DNA from: Planctomycetaceae bacterium
GTDB lineage: Bacteria; Planctomycetota; Planctomycetia; Pirellulales; Lacipirellulaceae
Direction: 5' to 3'
Length of the DNA stretch: 64,000 nucleotides
NCBI GenBank assembly: GCA_003233055.1
Contig: QIKP01000011.1
Span: 1-64,000 of the forward strand
In this document: positions 33,250 to 42,882 of the stretch, one piece after another
Position numbering within the stretch: the first letter of the stretch is position 1
Layout: each line of letters begins with the position of its first letter
The notes under the pieces: model-generated
Told to the model about the DNA's origin: nothing
What the model saw: the letters and a program-made list of their open reading frames with translations, nothing else
The model's database searches: none
Program-made: the position numbers and the translations under genes

Positions 33250-34200
33250 CTAGGCCATCAAGAGTTGGCGGGCGACGTGGTAGAAGACGGGTGCGGCAAA
33301 ACAAATCGTATCAATGCGATCGAGCACGCCGCCGTGGCCTTCGACCAGCGTGCCGAAGTCTTTGACGCCACGGTCGCGTTTGATGGCGGACATCGTCATG
33401 GCGCCGGCAAATCCCATCACCGCAATCAGGAGCGAGACGAGCGCCGTGTGCCAGTATTCGTGGAACGGGTGGAAGAAGAGGTGGTAGGTCAGCCCGACGA
33501 GGGCGGCACTCGCCGAACCACCGAGCATCCCTTCCCAGGTCCGCGTGCCATTGATGCTCTCCGAGATGACGTTGCGCCCGTAGAGCCGGTCCCAGATAAA
33601 CTGCAAGGCCTCGCTGACGAGCGACATGACGATGAGAAAGAACAAAAGTCTCGACCGCTGGGCGTATTCACCGATGTCGAGATAGAGAATGGCTGGCGCA
33701 AAGCCGAGGCAGTAGACGCAGACCAGTAGACCCGACTGGATTTTTGCCACTCGTTCCAGAAACCGCTTGGTATCGCCCGCGATGGCAATGCGGAGCGGTA
33801 TGAACAAAAACGCGTAGACGGGGATCAAGATACTGTAGAGTTCGTACTGGTCGAAGTAGATGAGCAAATAGTGCAAAGGCGTGAAGAAAAAAAAGACCCA
33901 AAAAAGCGCCCGATGGTCACCCGCCCTCGTCGGGGTGAGCGTGATGAATTCGCGAAGCGCCCAAAAACTAATGAGCCCGAACAGGATAATCGTCAGTTCG
34001 CGACTCAAAAAGGCGATCGCTAGTAAGCAGCAGATGACCCACCAGGCGCGAAGCCGAGCGTTGAAGGCTTTGACAGCGTGGGGATTGATCCCAAGCCGGG
34101 GCTTTCGCGAGAGGATTTGTCCGACGCCCGTTGCCATGCTGAGAAGCACGACAACCGTACCGGCAAGAGCCCAGTTGAGTTGAACGGGAGTCAAATTCAT
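33250..34200 (-). CDS. cdsA: Phosphatidate cytidylyltransferase
   Basis: 316 residues with about eight membrane segments. The C-terminal signature is intact: SAIKRDRGVKDFGTLVEGHG and GGVLDRIDTICFA, where the two Asp and Lys bind Mg and CTP. SINGTRTWEGMLGG is also typical. It makes CDP-diacylglycerol from phosphatidic acid in the cytoplasmic membrane. The upstream plsC-like gene on the same strand (68 bp away) would supply the phosphatidic acid. Confidence 0.94.
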   Translation of the reverse strand: MNLTPVQLNWALAGTVVVLLSMATGVGQILSRKPRLGINPHAVKAFNARLRAWWVICCLLAIAFLSRELTIILFGLISFWALREFITLTPTRAGDHRALFWVFFFFTPLHYLLIYFDQYELYSILIPVYAFLFIPLRIAIAGDTKRFLERVAKIQSGLLVCVYCLGFAPAILYLDIGEYAQRSRLLFFLIVMSLVSEALQFIWDRLYGRNVISESINGTRTWEGMLGGSASAALVGLTYHLFFHPFHEYWHTALVSLLIAVMGFAGAMTMSAIKRDRGVKDFGTLVEGHGGVLDRIDTICFAAPVFYHVARQLLMA

Positions 34201-34268
34201 AAGTGAGGCGCGTGGCGAATTCAGGGTAGGGGGCGATCGCGGATTATCGCAGTGGGACGGGAGCTTGG

Positions 34269-34880
34269 CTAGTCTCGTTGGGTTTCTTGGAGTTGGAGGA
34301 GTGCGGTGCGAGCTCGGGGCAGGAACTCGTTCTTCGTTTCGCCCGCTTCAAGCCAAAGGGGGGGGCCAAACGTGATGCAGGAAAGAAGCGGCACCGGCAA
34401 GAACTCGCCTCGAGGGAGGATGCGGTTCATGTTGTCGATGTAAACCGGGATCAATTCCAGATCGGGACGCTTCTTGCTCAGGTAGAAGAGCCCGCTCTTG
34501 AAATCGCCCACCGACTCGCCTGACGACCGCCCCCCTTCGGGAAACAGTATCATCGAATGGGTGTTCCCCAACTCTCGGAGCATGATGTCGATCGGGCTCT
34601 TATGGACCTTGATCTCCTTCCGATCGACGAGCATGGCGTTAAAAGTCTTCGCGATGTGGCGACGAACCCACCCTCCGTTCCAATAGTCTTTAGCAGCGAC
34701 GGGGCGCGTCAGTTTCCGGACGTTGGAGGGGAGCGCCGACCAAACCAAGATCGCATCGAGGTGACTCGTGTGGTTGGCGAAGTAGATCCGCTGGCACGTA
34801 TCGGGCTGGCTGTCGATCCACCGCACGCTCGCCCCGCTCAGAAGCCGCGCAAGGGTTGTTAGCAAGGCTTCGGTAAACAT
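34269..34880 (-). CDS. 1-acylglycerol-3-phosphate acyltransferase-like protein
   Basis: 203 residues. The PlsC motif I NHTSHLD (HX4D, about 36-42) and motif III LFPEGGRS (about 113-120) are present. It would acylate lysophosphatidic acid at the membrane. It is short but within the range of PlsC proteins. It lies just upstream of cdsA, giving a two-step phospholipid unit. An alternative acyl acceptor is possible. Confidence 0.88.
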   Translation of the reverse strand: MFTEALLTTLARLLSGASVRWIDSQPDTCQRIYFANHTSHLDAILVWSALPSNVRKLTRPVAAKDYWNGGWVRRHIAKTFNAMLVDRKEIKVHKSPIDIMLRELGNTHSMILFPEGGRSSGESVGDFKSGLFYLSKKRPDLELIPVYIDNMNRILPRGEFLPVPLLSCITFGPPLWLEAGETKNEFLPRARTALLQLQETQRD

Positions 34881-35041
34881 AGGGGGGAACTAGCGGGGAG
34901 GGAACCGGACGGGCGGGGATCAGACGGAGCCCTGCCAGTATGATTGCGCCACTGCCTTAGGGCGAGTGGCAAAAAGGGGAGTCGGGCCGTCCCTTCGGTG
35001 GTCGTGCCAAAAAATGGCGGACCAAAACGTCCGCGCACGAC

Positions 35042-36235
35042 CTACGAGATGCCGTTCGGCGCCCCCACGGACGCCCCCACCGGCTCACGTGCGGGGCTCC
35101 CCCTACGGGCTCCGGTTTTCTCTTCAAAGAGCCGCGTGAGGAGCGATTCGTAGCCCGAAACCATCTGCTCCAGGCTCCAGCGGGTGGCAACCAATTGCCG
35201 GGCGGAGTCGCCGAGCGCCTGTCGCTGCAGCGGCATCGCCAGGAGTGAAACGACATGGGCGGCGAGTGCGGGGGCGTCGCCTGCCGGGGCGAGATAGCCC
35301 GTTTTTCCCTGGACAACACTCTCGGCGACGGAGCCGACCTGCGTGGCAACGGTCGGCGTCGCTGTGCTCATCGCTTCTAGAATCGAAACGGGGTTGGCCT
35401 CGACATGGGACGTTAGCACGTTGACATCGAACAAATTCAGTAGTTCCGGGATATCGCTCCGCGTCCCCAGAAACCGCACGGACTCCGCAATGCCAAGTTG
35501 GCTGGCCTGATGCTCGAGCGTCTCACGCTGGGGGCCATTCCCAACGATCAAGAAGACCGTATCGCTTATTTTTTGTAGAACAAGCTGCGCTACTTCAAGA
35601 AACAGCTCATGGTTTTTCTCGGGACGGAGTGCGGCAACGATGCCGGCAACCGGCGAGGTTTCGGCGATTCCTAGTTCGCGTCGCAGGTGACTGGTGTCGG
35701 CGATCGGAGAAAATCGGTCGGTATCGACACCGTTGGGGATCACGACGACCTTCTCCGGCGGGAATCCGACTTGCTCGACCAGGTATTTCCCGTGTGGCGC
35801 GGCGACTCCGATCACCGCATCGGTTATCGGAGTGAGCAGTCGATTGAGACGCCCCACGCCATCGGGCCAGCCGGTGCTGTGGAGTGCGGAGCAAATGACC
35901 GGCACGCCGGCCCATTTTGCTGCGAGGCGTCCCCAAAACATTTTGTCCCCCGCACCGACGGTGACAATCGCATCGATTTGCCGTTCTTGCAACAACCGGC
36001 GCAAGCGAGGCAACACGCACAGGTCGGCTTTGTGACGAATGAACTCGGAATGGACCGGAATCTCTTCGGCCAGTTCCTCCCCCAAGGGCCCACGTTCTTT
36101 GAGGCAGCAAAGTTCTGGCGAGAAGTGATTTGGGTCAAGCCGGCGAATAAGGTTCACCAACAGTGTCTCCGCTCCGCCGACCGGCATCGACGTGGTGAAG
36201 AACAAGACGCGGAGGGATGGGGATTGAGGGGTCAT
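35042..36235 (-). CDS. Glycosyltransferase family 4
   Basis: 397 residues. GT-B fold: an N-terminal LFFTTSMPVGGAETLLVNLI, then VVIPNGVDTDRFSP, GIVAALRPEKNHELFLEVAQ and the GT4 donor-site part VEANPVSILEAMSTATPTVA with the EX7E-type Glu. It would add a sugar from a nucleotide-activated donor to a lipid-linked or exported glycan. Its ATG (36235) overlaps the flippase stop by four bases (ATGA). The last 30 residues are Gly/Ala/Pro-rich. Confidence 0.92.
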   Translation of the reverse strand: MTPQSPSLRVLFFTTSMPVGGAETLLVNLIRRLDPNHFSPELCCLKERGPLGEELAEEIPVHSEFIRHKADLCVLPRLRRLLQERQIDAIVTVGAGDKMFWGRLAAKWAGVPVICSALHSTGWPDGVGRLNRLLTPITDAVIGVAAPHGKYLVEQVGFPPEKVVVIPNGVDTDRFSPIADTSHLRRELGIAETSPVAGIVAALRPEKNHELFLEVAQLVLQKISDTVFLIVGNGPQRETLEHQASQLGIAESVRFLGTRSDIPELLNLFDVNVLTSHVEANPVSILEAMSTATPTVATQVGSVAESVVQGKTGYLAPAGDAPALAAHVVSLLAMPLQRQALGDSARQLVATRWSLEQMVSGYESLLTRLFEEKTGARRGSPAREPVGASVGAPNGIS

Positions 36236-37752
36236 GGGGTGGTCTTTGTTCTCGGGCCACGGGACAGGATTTTGGATACGCGGCTGACGAAGAATTCAGT
36301 GATCTCCTCCCGTTCGCCCTGTTCGAACCCCCAAGGCGTCATCAGAAGGACAAACAGCAACAAGCTGCCGCTCGCTAGGGCGGTTGGTGCGCCCAGCACA
36401 AGCCCCAATGGCGCGAGGCAGGCGAGCAGCATGCCGATCGGTAGCCGCATTCCCAATTGACGATTTACCAGGAGTTGCATCAGGAGCGTAAGGAATGTGG
36501 CCAGGGCGGTGGCGATGACGGCCCCTTGGAGTCCCAGCCTCGGCAGGAGCAGTAGGTTGAGTAGCACATTGCTGACGAGCCCCACAGCCAAGGGGATCGC
36601 CGCCCGGCGAGTTTTCTCGGCACACCAGACATAGGTCTGCGCAACGAGCAAGAGCCCGAGCCAAACCGATGCGGCAAGTGCCCAGGGCAGGACGAAAAGC
36701 CCGTCGTCGTATTTTCCTCCAAAGGCGTAGTGAAAGAGCAAAGGCGTCAAGAGCAACACCCCCACACCGGCTGCAAACATGAAGAACGAGGCGAGCTTGA
36801 ACGTTAACTGGAGCCTGGCCGCCACCCTCTCCTGCTTCCCCGCCTCCCAGTCATGGCTCAGATGCGGGGTGATTGCAGCAGCCAAACAGTTGGCTACCGA
36901 CACCAAGAGCATCGGAACCAACATGCTGGTATGGTAGTAGCCGACAAGCGTCAGCGATTCGGCCGCAGGCAATCCGCTCCAATGCACGATCATGTAGCGA
37001 TCCACTACCGCAAAAAGATTCGACAGGACATTGGCAACCCAAACCCACGCAGCGAACCGAAGCAGCGGCGGCCAAAACTCTCGATGCGTCACGGCTGCCA
37101 CGTCACAGGCCGGGCCGTGAGCGAGGCGTCGCGACCAAATCAGCATGCCGACCGACGACAAGCCACAAGCGGCACCGTAGCCCGCCACGATGCTCCAGGC
37201 GTCCGCACGCCAAAAGGCGAGCAGCGTGAGTGAAATGGTAGCGAAGAGCATGCTTTGAACAAACTGCATGAACGACACGACGCGAAAAATACGCAATCCG
37301 GCGAAGACCGCTTCAAGAAAGTGGTGCAAGACAACCATCGCCAGCGCCGCAGCGACAAGTACCAGTAGCGGAGATTCTTCCGGATCGCCAAACACCAAGC
37401 CCGCCATCGTGTCGCGAAACAGAACAAGTATTCCTGCCGCGGTCAGCGTCAGAGTGGCGGTCCAAACCGAGGTCCGGACCAAAAACGTGCGCAACTGGCC
37501 TTGCCCGCGGTAGCGTTCTAAGTAACGACCAAAACATCCTGGCAACCCAAGCACGGCAACCGGAGCGGCCAGGAGCAAAAACCCGTACGCCATGTCCCAT
37601 TGTCCGAGCGATTCCGGATCGAGCCAGCGGCAAAAGAGGACCCCCCGCCCAAACCCTATCGATCGCTGCACGAGATTCACCACGAGCAGCACCGCAACGC
37701 TTGCGAGCAAGGTGTCGGGTCGGATACCGGAGCCCTTCGTTTCGCTTTTCAT
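36232..37752 (-). CDS. Polysaccharide/oligosaccharide flippase (Wzx/MATE-like)
   Basis: About 506 residues from ATG 37752 (MKSETKGSGIRPDTLLASVA), chosen because it overlaps the deacetylase stop as ATGA; the frame is open to 37953. It has about 14 hydrophobic segments and a segment FGRGVLFCRWLDPESLGQWD typical of the polysaccharide exporter family. It would flip lipid-linked repeat units across the cytoplasmic membrane. Central gene of the minus-strand arm of the exopolysaccharide locus. Confidence 0.88.
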   Translation of the reverse strand: MKSETKGSGIRPDTLLASVAVLLVVNLVQRSIGFGRGVLFCRWLDPESLGQWDMAYGFLLLAAPVAVLGLPGCFGRYLERYRGQGQLRTFLVRTSVWTATLTLTAAGILVLFRDTMAGLVFGDPEESPLLVLVAAALAMVVLHHFLEAVFAGLRIFRVVSFMQFVQSMLFATISLTLLAFWRADAWSIVAGYGAACGLSSVGMLIWSRRLAHGPACDVAAVTHREFWPPLLRFAAWVWVANVLSNLFAVVDRYMIVHWSGLPAAESLTLVGYYHTSMLVPMLLVSVANCLAAAITPHLSHDWEAGKQERVAARLQLTFKLASFFMFAAGVGVLLLTPLLFHYAFGGKYDDGLFVLPWALAASVWLGLLLVAQTYVWCAEKTRRAAIPLAVGLVSNVLLNLLLLPRLGLQGAVIATALATFLTLLMQLLVNRQLGMRLPIGMLLACLAPLGLVLGAPTALASGSLLLFVLLMTPWGFEQGEREEITEFFVSRVSKILSRGPRTKTTP

Positions 37753-38630
37753 CCCAACGCTCCTTCCTGGACGAATCTCTCGCCGGTCCCATCGCTGGCG
37801 ATTTCGCAAGTCTCGAACGCCTGGATGTCGCGAAGCTTGCGACGATCCACCGTCAGCCAGTTTTTCAGACGGAGGATCTCCGGGTCGGCATGAAACCGTT
37901 GTAAGTGAAAGGGGTCGTCGCCAGGGAAATTGTACCCTCCGTAGGCAGAGCAAACACCCTCGAAACCTGCATCGCGCGCGATGCGGAACCCGGCTGGGGT
38001 CATGTTGGCATGCTGCCCGAAGGGAAAAGCGAAGTAGCGAACGGGCGCTCCGATGATCCGTTCGAGTTCCTCCTTCGAGCCGGCGATTTCGTCTTCGATT
38101 TTCCCTTCGGAGGCGACTCCCAAATCGGCGTGAGTGCGCGTGTGGGCACCCACCTCGACACCCGATGCCGCCAGAGCAGCGATCTGCTCGGGCGTATTCG
38201 GTGCCAGTGGAGTGCCGCGGTCCTGGTCGTGGGGAAAGGGGGTCTGGTCCAGCACGTTGCCGGTGGTGACGAAGTAGGTGAAGGGAATCTCTCGCTGAAG
38301 CAGCAACGGAATCGCGAAGTCACCGTTCTCGGCATAGCCATCGTCAAACGTGATCGCGACCGCTGGCCGGTCATTGACGCCACTCCGCATTCGGCGCTGT
38401 GCTTCGGCGAACGACACGAAGTCGTATCGCGATGCGATCCAATCGATCTGCCGGGTGAAGGAGCGGCGGTTCATCGTCCAGGGATTCGGATGAACGTCTG
38501 CAATCCGATGATAGAAAACCATCCGCACCGGCTCGGTACCCCGCGCGCATCGCCGCCGCTGCTCCGCCCGTCGTTGGGGGAGGGAGGCAAGGTAATAGGC
38601 GTGGAGGAGAAGTTGCTTGGATAAGTTCAT
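37749..38630 (-). CDS. Polysaccharide deacetylase (NodB-type, CE4)
   Basis: 293 residues from ATG 38630. NodB motifs: VAITFDDGYAENG (about 91-103, Asp base and metal Asp), EVGAHTRTHADLG (about 158-170, metal His residues) and YFAFPFGQHANMT. It removes N-acetyl groups from a polysaccharide such as an exported glycan. It heads the minus-strand arm of the exopolysaccharide locus. A hydrophobic start is weak (LLLHAYYLASL), so it may be cytoplasmic or exported without cleavage. Confidence 0.9.
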   Translation of the reverse strand: MNLSKQLLLHAYYLASLPQRRAEQRRRCARGTEPVRMVFYHRIADVHPNPWTMNRRSFTRQIDWIASRYDFVSFAEAQRRMRSGVNDRPAVAITFDDGYAENGDFAIPLLLQREIPFTYFVTTGNVLDQTPFPHDQDRGTPLAPNTPEQIAALAASGVEVGAHTRTHADLGVASEGKIEDEIAGSKEELERIIGAPVRYFAFPFGQHANMTPAGFRIARDAGFEGVCSAYGGYNFPGDDPFHLQRFHADPEILRLKNWLTVDRRKLRDIQAFETCEIASDGTGERFVQEGALG

Positions 38631-39002
38631 CAAGTCGGTATCGCGTGATGGAGCCGGAGCGAACAGGAATCGTCTCCTAACTCTGCCCCGCAGTGGGGGA
38701 ATTTCAAATCGCGAATCGCGGGTTTCGGAATGCGCCGTTTACGCCGCCGCGGGGGATGTGGCCCCCACGCAACACGTTGCCTTTTCGCCACGCTCGATCG
38801 CCTTCGTAGGCCGGGCGACCCGGGTTCCCGAAACGCCGCCGCGACCGCGACAGAGAGTGGGATCGGCCTTTTCAGCGGCCTTTTTAGTGGCCTTTCGGCG
38901 TCCCTGGTGATTGCGAGGCAACTTCCGGCATAGCAATTGCCTTTGATTGCCTTCCCGAACGGATTATCCTTTCCCGATTCCACGCTTTTCGAGGCCCTCC
39001 CC
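38631..39002. other. Divergent intergenic region of the exopolysaccharide locus
   Basis: About 370 bp between the deacetylase and the Wzz-like gene. It must hold promoters for both arms. I see short palindromes (for example GCGGCC around 38876) but no box pair I would defend, and no gene. Confidence 0.4.
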
Positions 39003-40496
39003 ATGCCAAGCTCTGTCAGTTCTCCTGGTTCCAACGATGGCGTCACGCCGCAAGTCTTGTTTCAACTCCTGTCGGAGCATCGTCGGCTCTGGATCGCACC
39101 GATGGTTGCCGGTGTGGTACTCGCAGCCGTGGTGGCGTTACTGGTGCCCAAACAGTGGAAGGCAACTCAGGGCCTTTTAATTCGCCCCGAGGCGGCCGGA
39201 CTGGCGAACGATCGCCTTGGCAAGTTTGACGACCTGTCTCAGATGAAAACCATTCAGGAGACGCTGCTCGAACTGGCACGGAGTAAGAAGGTCGTTACCA
39301 CGGCCCTCGAGTCGGTCGGTCGCCGCCAAACTTGGTTTGCCTCCGATGCGCCGCCAACTGCCGAGGAGGTTGAGAGCTTTCGCGATGCGATGGTCATGAC
39401 CCCTCCCGGAGGCGCGGAGTTTGGGAAAACGGAAGTTTTCTACCTGGGGGTGAAAGATACCGATTCTCAGCGAGCCGCGGCCCTCGTCACCGCCCTGAGT
39501 GAATCGCTCGAAACGCGTACGCAACAGATTCGCGAACATCAAGCCACCAGCATGATCGACGAACTCAGGAAAGGGGCCGAAGGGGCTGAGGCGGTTCTGG
39601 ATCGAAAGATATCGCAACTTTCGTCGTTCGAGGAAGAGGTGGGGGCTGATCTGAGTGACATGCGTAGTTTGGTTAATCCGCTCGGGGGCAGCAACGCGAC
39701 GTCCCAAGACATCCTGGCCATCCGGAGTGAACTTCGCCAGAACGACGCGAGTCGCCAGCAAAACCAAAAACTGCTTGAAGTGCTAAAAAAGTCGCAAGAC
39801 AACCCTCACCAGTTCATCGCCACCCCCTCCACGTTGCTCACGTCGCAACCCGCGCTTGCCCGGCTCAAGCAGGGCCTCGTCGAGGCGCAACTTCGGTCGG
39901 CCAGGTTGCTTGGCCAATTTTCCGACAAGCATCCGCTGGTCTTGGCTGCCCGCGAATCGGAATCGCAAGTCCGCAAGGAACTCTACCGCGAACTGGCCAT
40001 TGCCAACGAAGGCGTGCAGATCGAACTGGCCCTTAGCCAAGGCCACCAAAAGAGACTCCAAGAAAACCTCGCCAAAAAACAAAGCAGTCAGCGAAACCTG
40101 GCGACCCATCGGGCCGCCTATTCCCGACTCGTCGCGAGCGTTGACAATCAAACGCAGCTCGTCGATGCTGCCCGAAGCCGACTCGCCGATGCCCAAGTCC
40201 ATCAGGCAGGGGCTCAATCGGCCAGCTTGCTCACGCGAATCGACGAGGTCGAGTCTGGCTTACGCCCTGTCGGCCCGAGCCGATCGAGCATCGTCGCTGC
40301 GGGAGGGATGCTCGGCGGAATCATTGGTCTGGGACTGGTCTTCTTCCTGCATGGGCCCGCACCTGTTGGAGGAGAGAAGAAGAACGACCAGGCGAGCGAA
40401 GTCTATTCGCATCCGCCCACCTGTGAACCGTTCGGATTCCCTACGACCCAGCCTCTGGTCGAGGAGAAGATGCCATACGCCGCCTACCGCCAATAA
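39003..40496 (+). CDS. Wzz-like polysaccharide chain-length / export protein
   Basis: About 497 residues from ATG 39003 (MPSSVSSPGSNDGVTPQVLF). An N-terminal membrane segment (APMVAGVVLAAVVALLV, about 35-51) and a C-terminal one (SIVAAGGMLGGIIGLGLVFF, about 440-459) flank a long periplasmic region rich in helix and coiled coil (about 175-430). This is the layout of Wzz/GumC-type co-polymerases. It lacks a Walker-type kinase domain. It would control chain length in the polysaccharide pathway encoded around it. Confidence 0.85.
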   Translation: MPSSVSSPGSNDGVTPQVLFQLLSEHRRLWIAPMVAGVVLAAVVALLVPKQWKATQGLLIRPEAAGLANDRLGKFDDLSQMKTIQETLLELARSKKVVTTALESVGRRQTWFASDAPPTAEEVESFRDAMVMTPPGGAEFGKTEVFYLGVKDTDSQRAAALVTALSESLETRTQQIREHQATSMIDELRKGAEGAEAVLDRKISQLSSFEEEVGADLSDMRSLVNPLGGSNATSQDILAIRSELRQNDASRQQNQKLLEVLKKSQDNPHQFIATPSTLLTSQPALARLKQGLVEAQLRSARLLGQFSDKHPLVLAARESESQVRKELYRELAIANEGVQIELALSQGHQKRLQENLAKKQSSQRNLATHRAAYSRLVASVDNQTQLVDAARSRLADAQVHQAGAQSASLLTRIDEVESGLRPVGPSRSSIVAAGGMLGGIIGLGLVFFLHGPAPVGGEKKNDQASEVYSHPPTCEPFGFPTTQPLVEEKMPYAAYRQ

Positions 40497-40520
40497 CCGT
40501 GATTTCCCCCTCTTCTCTCG

Positions 40521-40616
40521 CCTCAGCCGGACCGCCGTGCGGTCTGGTTGAGGGGCGTAAGCTAGACTTGTTTTTCCGCCGATTTTCCACCGAATCACGG
40601 ACCGCGTGGCGGTCCG
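40521..40616. repeat. Two GGACCGC hairpins before the ligase-like gene
   Basis: First hairpin: CCTCAGCCGGACCGC (40521-40535) pairs with GCGGTCTGGTTGAGG (40539-40553) with two positions that would be G-U in RNA. Second: CGGACCGC (40598-40605) and GCGGTCCG (40609-40616) pair perfectly around GTG. Related in core to the palindrome at 1438-1470. They could terminate or attenuate between the Wzz-like and ligase-like genes. Confidence 0.65.
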
Positions 40617-40645
40617 GCTAGCTAGGCCTTAACGACCCGTTGCTC

Positions 40646-42055
40646 ATGCACCTTTTACTCATCCTGCTGCTCCTGGCGCTGGTCGTCGGTCTCGCGGTCG
40701 CGACCAAGCGATCATCGCTGCTCACCGTTGCAACGGGAGTGGTCCTTGTGGGGTACGTCTTTGGCCACGCCTTTTGGAAGGGGCACCTGGGGCCCGTTCC
40801 GGTGACGGTCGACCGGCTACTCCTCGGGATGGTGTTGCTGGTCGGCATCGTTCGTTACTGGAAGGGCGAAATTTGCTGGCCTCGGCCGGCGCTGCTTGAC
40901 TGGGCCTTGGCCGCCTTGCTGGTCTGGCTTTCGCTCAGCGCGGCGATCTTCAATTGGGGAGGCGACGCCAAGCTGCCGGTATCGCCCATGTTTCGCTTGC
41001 TCTTTAGTTTTTGGATCCCGGCCTTCCTCTACTTTGCCATTCGCTGCTCGCACCTTACGGAGCGGGCGGTCACGGCGCTGCTGACGGTGCTGTCACTGCT
41101 CGGGGTCTACCTAGCGCTGACCGCCTGTGCCGAAGTCACGCAACAATGGTGGGCGGTTTTCCCGAGGTACATCGCCGATCCTGAACTGGGCACCCACTTC
41201 GGCCGTGCCCGTGGGCCAGCGCTCAATTCGGTGAGCCTTGGTATTTACCTCAGCATCACCCTTTGGTCGGCGTGGCTACTCCGGCCCCGTCTGTCCCGAG
41301 GCTGGCAACTCGCACTGCTGGGTGGCATGGCCCTGATGGTTCTTGCTCTCTTTTTCACCTACACGCGAAGCGTTTGGCTTGGACTCGTTTTGAGTGGGCT
41401 GGTGATGCTCATCGCCCAAACGCCCGCCAAGTTTCGTTGGCCTGTCGCAGCCGGTGCCTTCGTACTCGGCATGGCCGTTGCTGCCCTTGGCTGGACCTTT
41501 GTCCTGAATCTTCAGCGAGAAGATTCGGGACAAGTCTCCGGCCACTCGGTCCAGCAGCGGACCGCCTTTGCGTACGTCAGTTGGCAAATGTTCAAGGACG
41601 AGCCGGTCTGGGGTGTTGGCTTCGGCCGGTTTTATGACAAGAAGCTCCCCTACTTGTCGGACCGTTCGCAGCCGTTCGAGCTCGAATCGCTTCGGGGCCT
41701 CCACCACCACAACACGTTCCTCAGCCTGCTTGTCGAAACCGGCATGGTCGGCCTTGCACTCTATCTTGTGCTGCTCGGCGGATGGATTCGCGCCGGCTGG
41801 CGGCTGGCCATCTCGGAGAAGGGATCGGTCGTGTCCCGCCAAATCGGATTGTTGCTCCTTGCGTCGGTCGCCGTTTACTTGCCATCGGCGATGTTCCACG
41901 ACATGAGTCATATTTTTCAAGACCAGTGGCTCCTTTTCCTGGTTGCTGGGACCTGCATCGCTACGGCCGAGCAGTCCGTCGCTGGCCGCTTCGCGCCGGG
42001 ACGTACCAGCACCGTTCACTTTTCACCTTTCCAGCGGACTAGGGGAACAGCATGA
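40646..42055 (+). CDS. O-antigen ligase/polymerase-like membrane protein
   Basis: About 469 residues from ATG 40646. It has some 11-12 membrane segments and a periplasmic loop (about 285-365) containing VSWQMFKDEPVWGVGFGRFY and LHHHNTFLSLLVETG, the H-N-x-F/Y loop characteristic of Wzy/WaaL (O-antigen ligase, PF04932). It polymerises or ligates glycan units on the periplasmic side. Its stop overlaps the next start as ATGA, so the WecG-like gene is coupled. Confidence 0.88.
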   Translation: MHLLLILLLLALVVGLAVATKRSSLLTVATGVVLVGYVFGHAFWKGHLGPVPVTVDRLLLGMVLLVGIVRYWKGEICWPRPALLDWALAALLVWLSLSAAIFNWGGDAKLPVSPMFRLLFSFWIPAFLYFAIRCSHLTERAVTALLTVLSLLGVYLALTACAEVTQQWWAVFPRYIADPELGTHFGRARGPALNSVSLGIYLSITLWSAWLLRPRLSRGWQLALLGGMALMVLALFFTYTRSVWLGLVLSGLVMLIAQTPAKFRWPVAAGAFVLGMAVAALGWTFVLNLQREDSGQVSGHSVQQRTAFAYVSWQMFKDEPVWGVGFGRFYDKKLPYLSDRSQPFELESLRGLHHHNTFLSLLVETGMVGLALYLVLLGGWIRAGWRLAISEKGSVVSRQIGLLLLASVAVYLPSAMFHDMSHIFQDQWLLFLVAGTCIATAEQSVAGRFAPGRTSTVHFSPFQRTRGTA

Positions 42056-42843
42056 GCGACATCGAATCGTCGACCGACCACATCGGGCTCTTCGGAATGC
42101 AAATCGACCGCGTCGACCTCACCCAGGCAACCGATCGACTGCTCGACTGGGCCCGCTCGCCGCAGCCATCCGCCTGTCGCTACGTGGTGACCCCCAACGT
42201 CGACCATGCCGTTCTACTCACCCATCACGAGGGACTGCGAGCCTCCTACGCCGGCGCGTCGATGGTGCTCGCCGACGGCGCGCCGATCGTCGCGGCCGCC
42301 AAGCTGCTCGGTCGGGCTCTGCCGGGACGGGTTGCGGGGAGCGATTTGGTGCCTCGGCTCTTTCAAGCGGCGGGCGAGCAGGACCAGCCGATTCGTGTTT
42401 TTCTCCTCGGGGCGGCACCTGGCGTCGGCGACCGCGCGGCAACGAACATCCGCCAGCAATTCCCAGGTGTCGAGATTGTCGGCACCCACTGCCCTCCCCT
42501 CGGTTTCGAACACGACGCCAACGCCAATCAAGCGATCCTCGACGCGGTCGCTGCGGCGACGCCCGATGTGGTGGTCGTCGGACTCGGCGCGCCGAAGCAA
42601 GAACTCTGGGTCCACCAGCACGCCGAGCAACTCGAAGCCAAGGTGGCGCTCTGCGCTGGGGCGACGATCGACTTCCTGGCCGGCGAAAAACGCCGATCCC
42701 CTGTCTGGATGCAATCGATGGGCCTCGAATGGCTCCACCGCCTCGCCACGGAACCTCGCCGGCTCGCCGGTCGCTACTTCCGCGATGCGGTGCAGTTTCC
42801 CCCACTCGTTTGGCGCGAATGGCGAGGAAATCCAAGCTTTTAG
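42052..42843 (+). CDS. WecG/TagA/CpsF family glycosyltransferase (GT26)
   Basis: 263 residues. Family motifs are clear: YVVTPNVDHAVLL (about 44-56), ADGAPIVAAAKLLGRALPGR (about 75-95), RVFLLGAAPGVGD and VGLGAPKQELWV, then CAGATIDFLAGEKRRSPVWM. These enzymes transfer ManNAc-type sugars to undecaprenyl-linked intermediates on the cytoplasmic side. It completes the plus arm of the exopolysaccharide locus; a 22-bp palindrome follows 39 bp after its stop. Confidence 0.93.
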   Translation: MSDIESSTDHIGLFGMQIDRVDLTQATDRLLDWARSPQPSACRYVVTPNVDHAVLLTHHEGLRASYAGASMVLADGAPIVAAAKLLGRALPGRVAGSDLVPRLFQAAGEQDQPIRVFLLGAAPGVGDRAATNIRQQFPGVEIVGTHCPPLGFEHDANANQAILDAVAAATPDVVVVGLGAPKQELWVHQHAEQLEAKVALCAGATIDFLAGEKRRSPVWMQSMGLEWLHRLATEPRRLAGRYFRDAVQFPPLVWREWRGNPSF

Positions 42844-42882
42844 TCAACTTCGCTGTGCAGGAGTCCATTGTCAGCTCCCTAG

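Noticed and set aside
36324-36336. GTTCGAACCCC, resembling a tRNA T-arm
   Set aside because: It lies inside the flippase gene, and no acceptor, D or anticodon arms can be folded around it.
37753-37953. N-terminal extension of the flippase
   Set aside because: It lies inside the deacetylase gene, and ATG 37752 makes a standard ATGA overlap.
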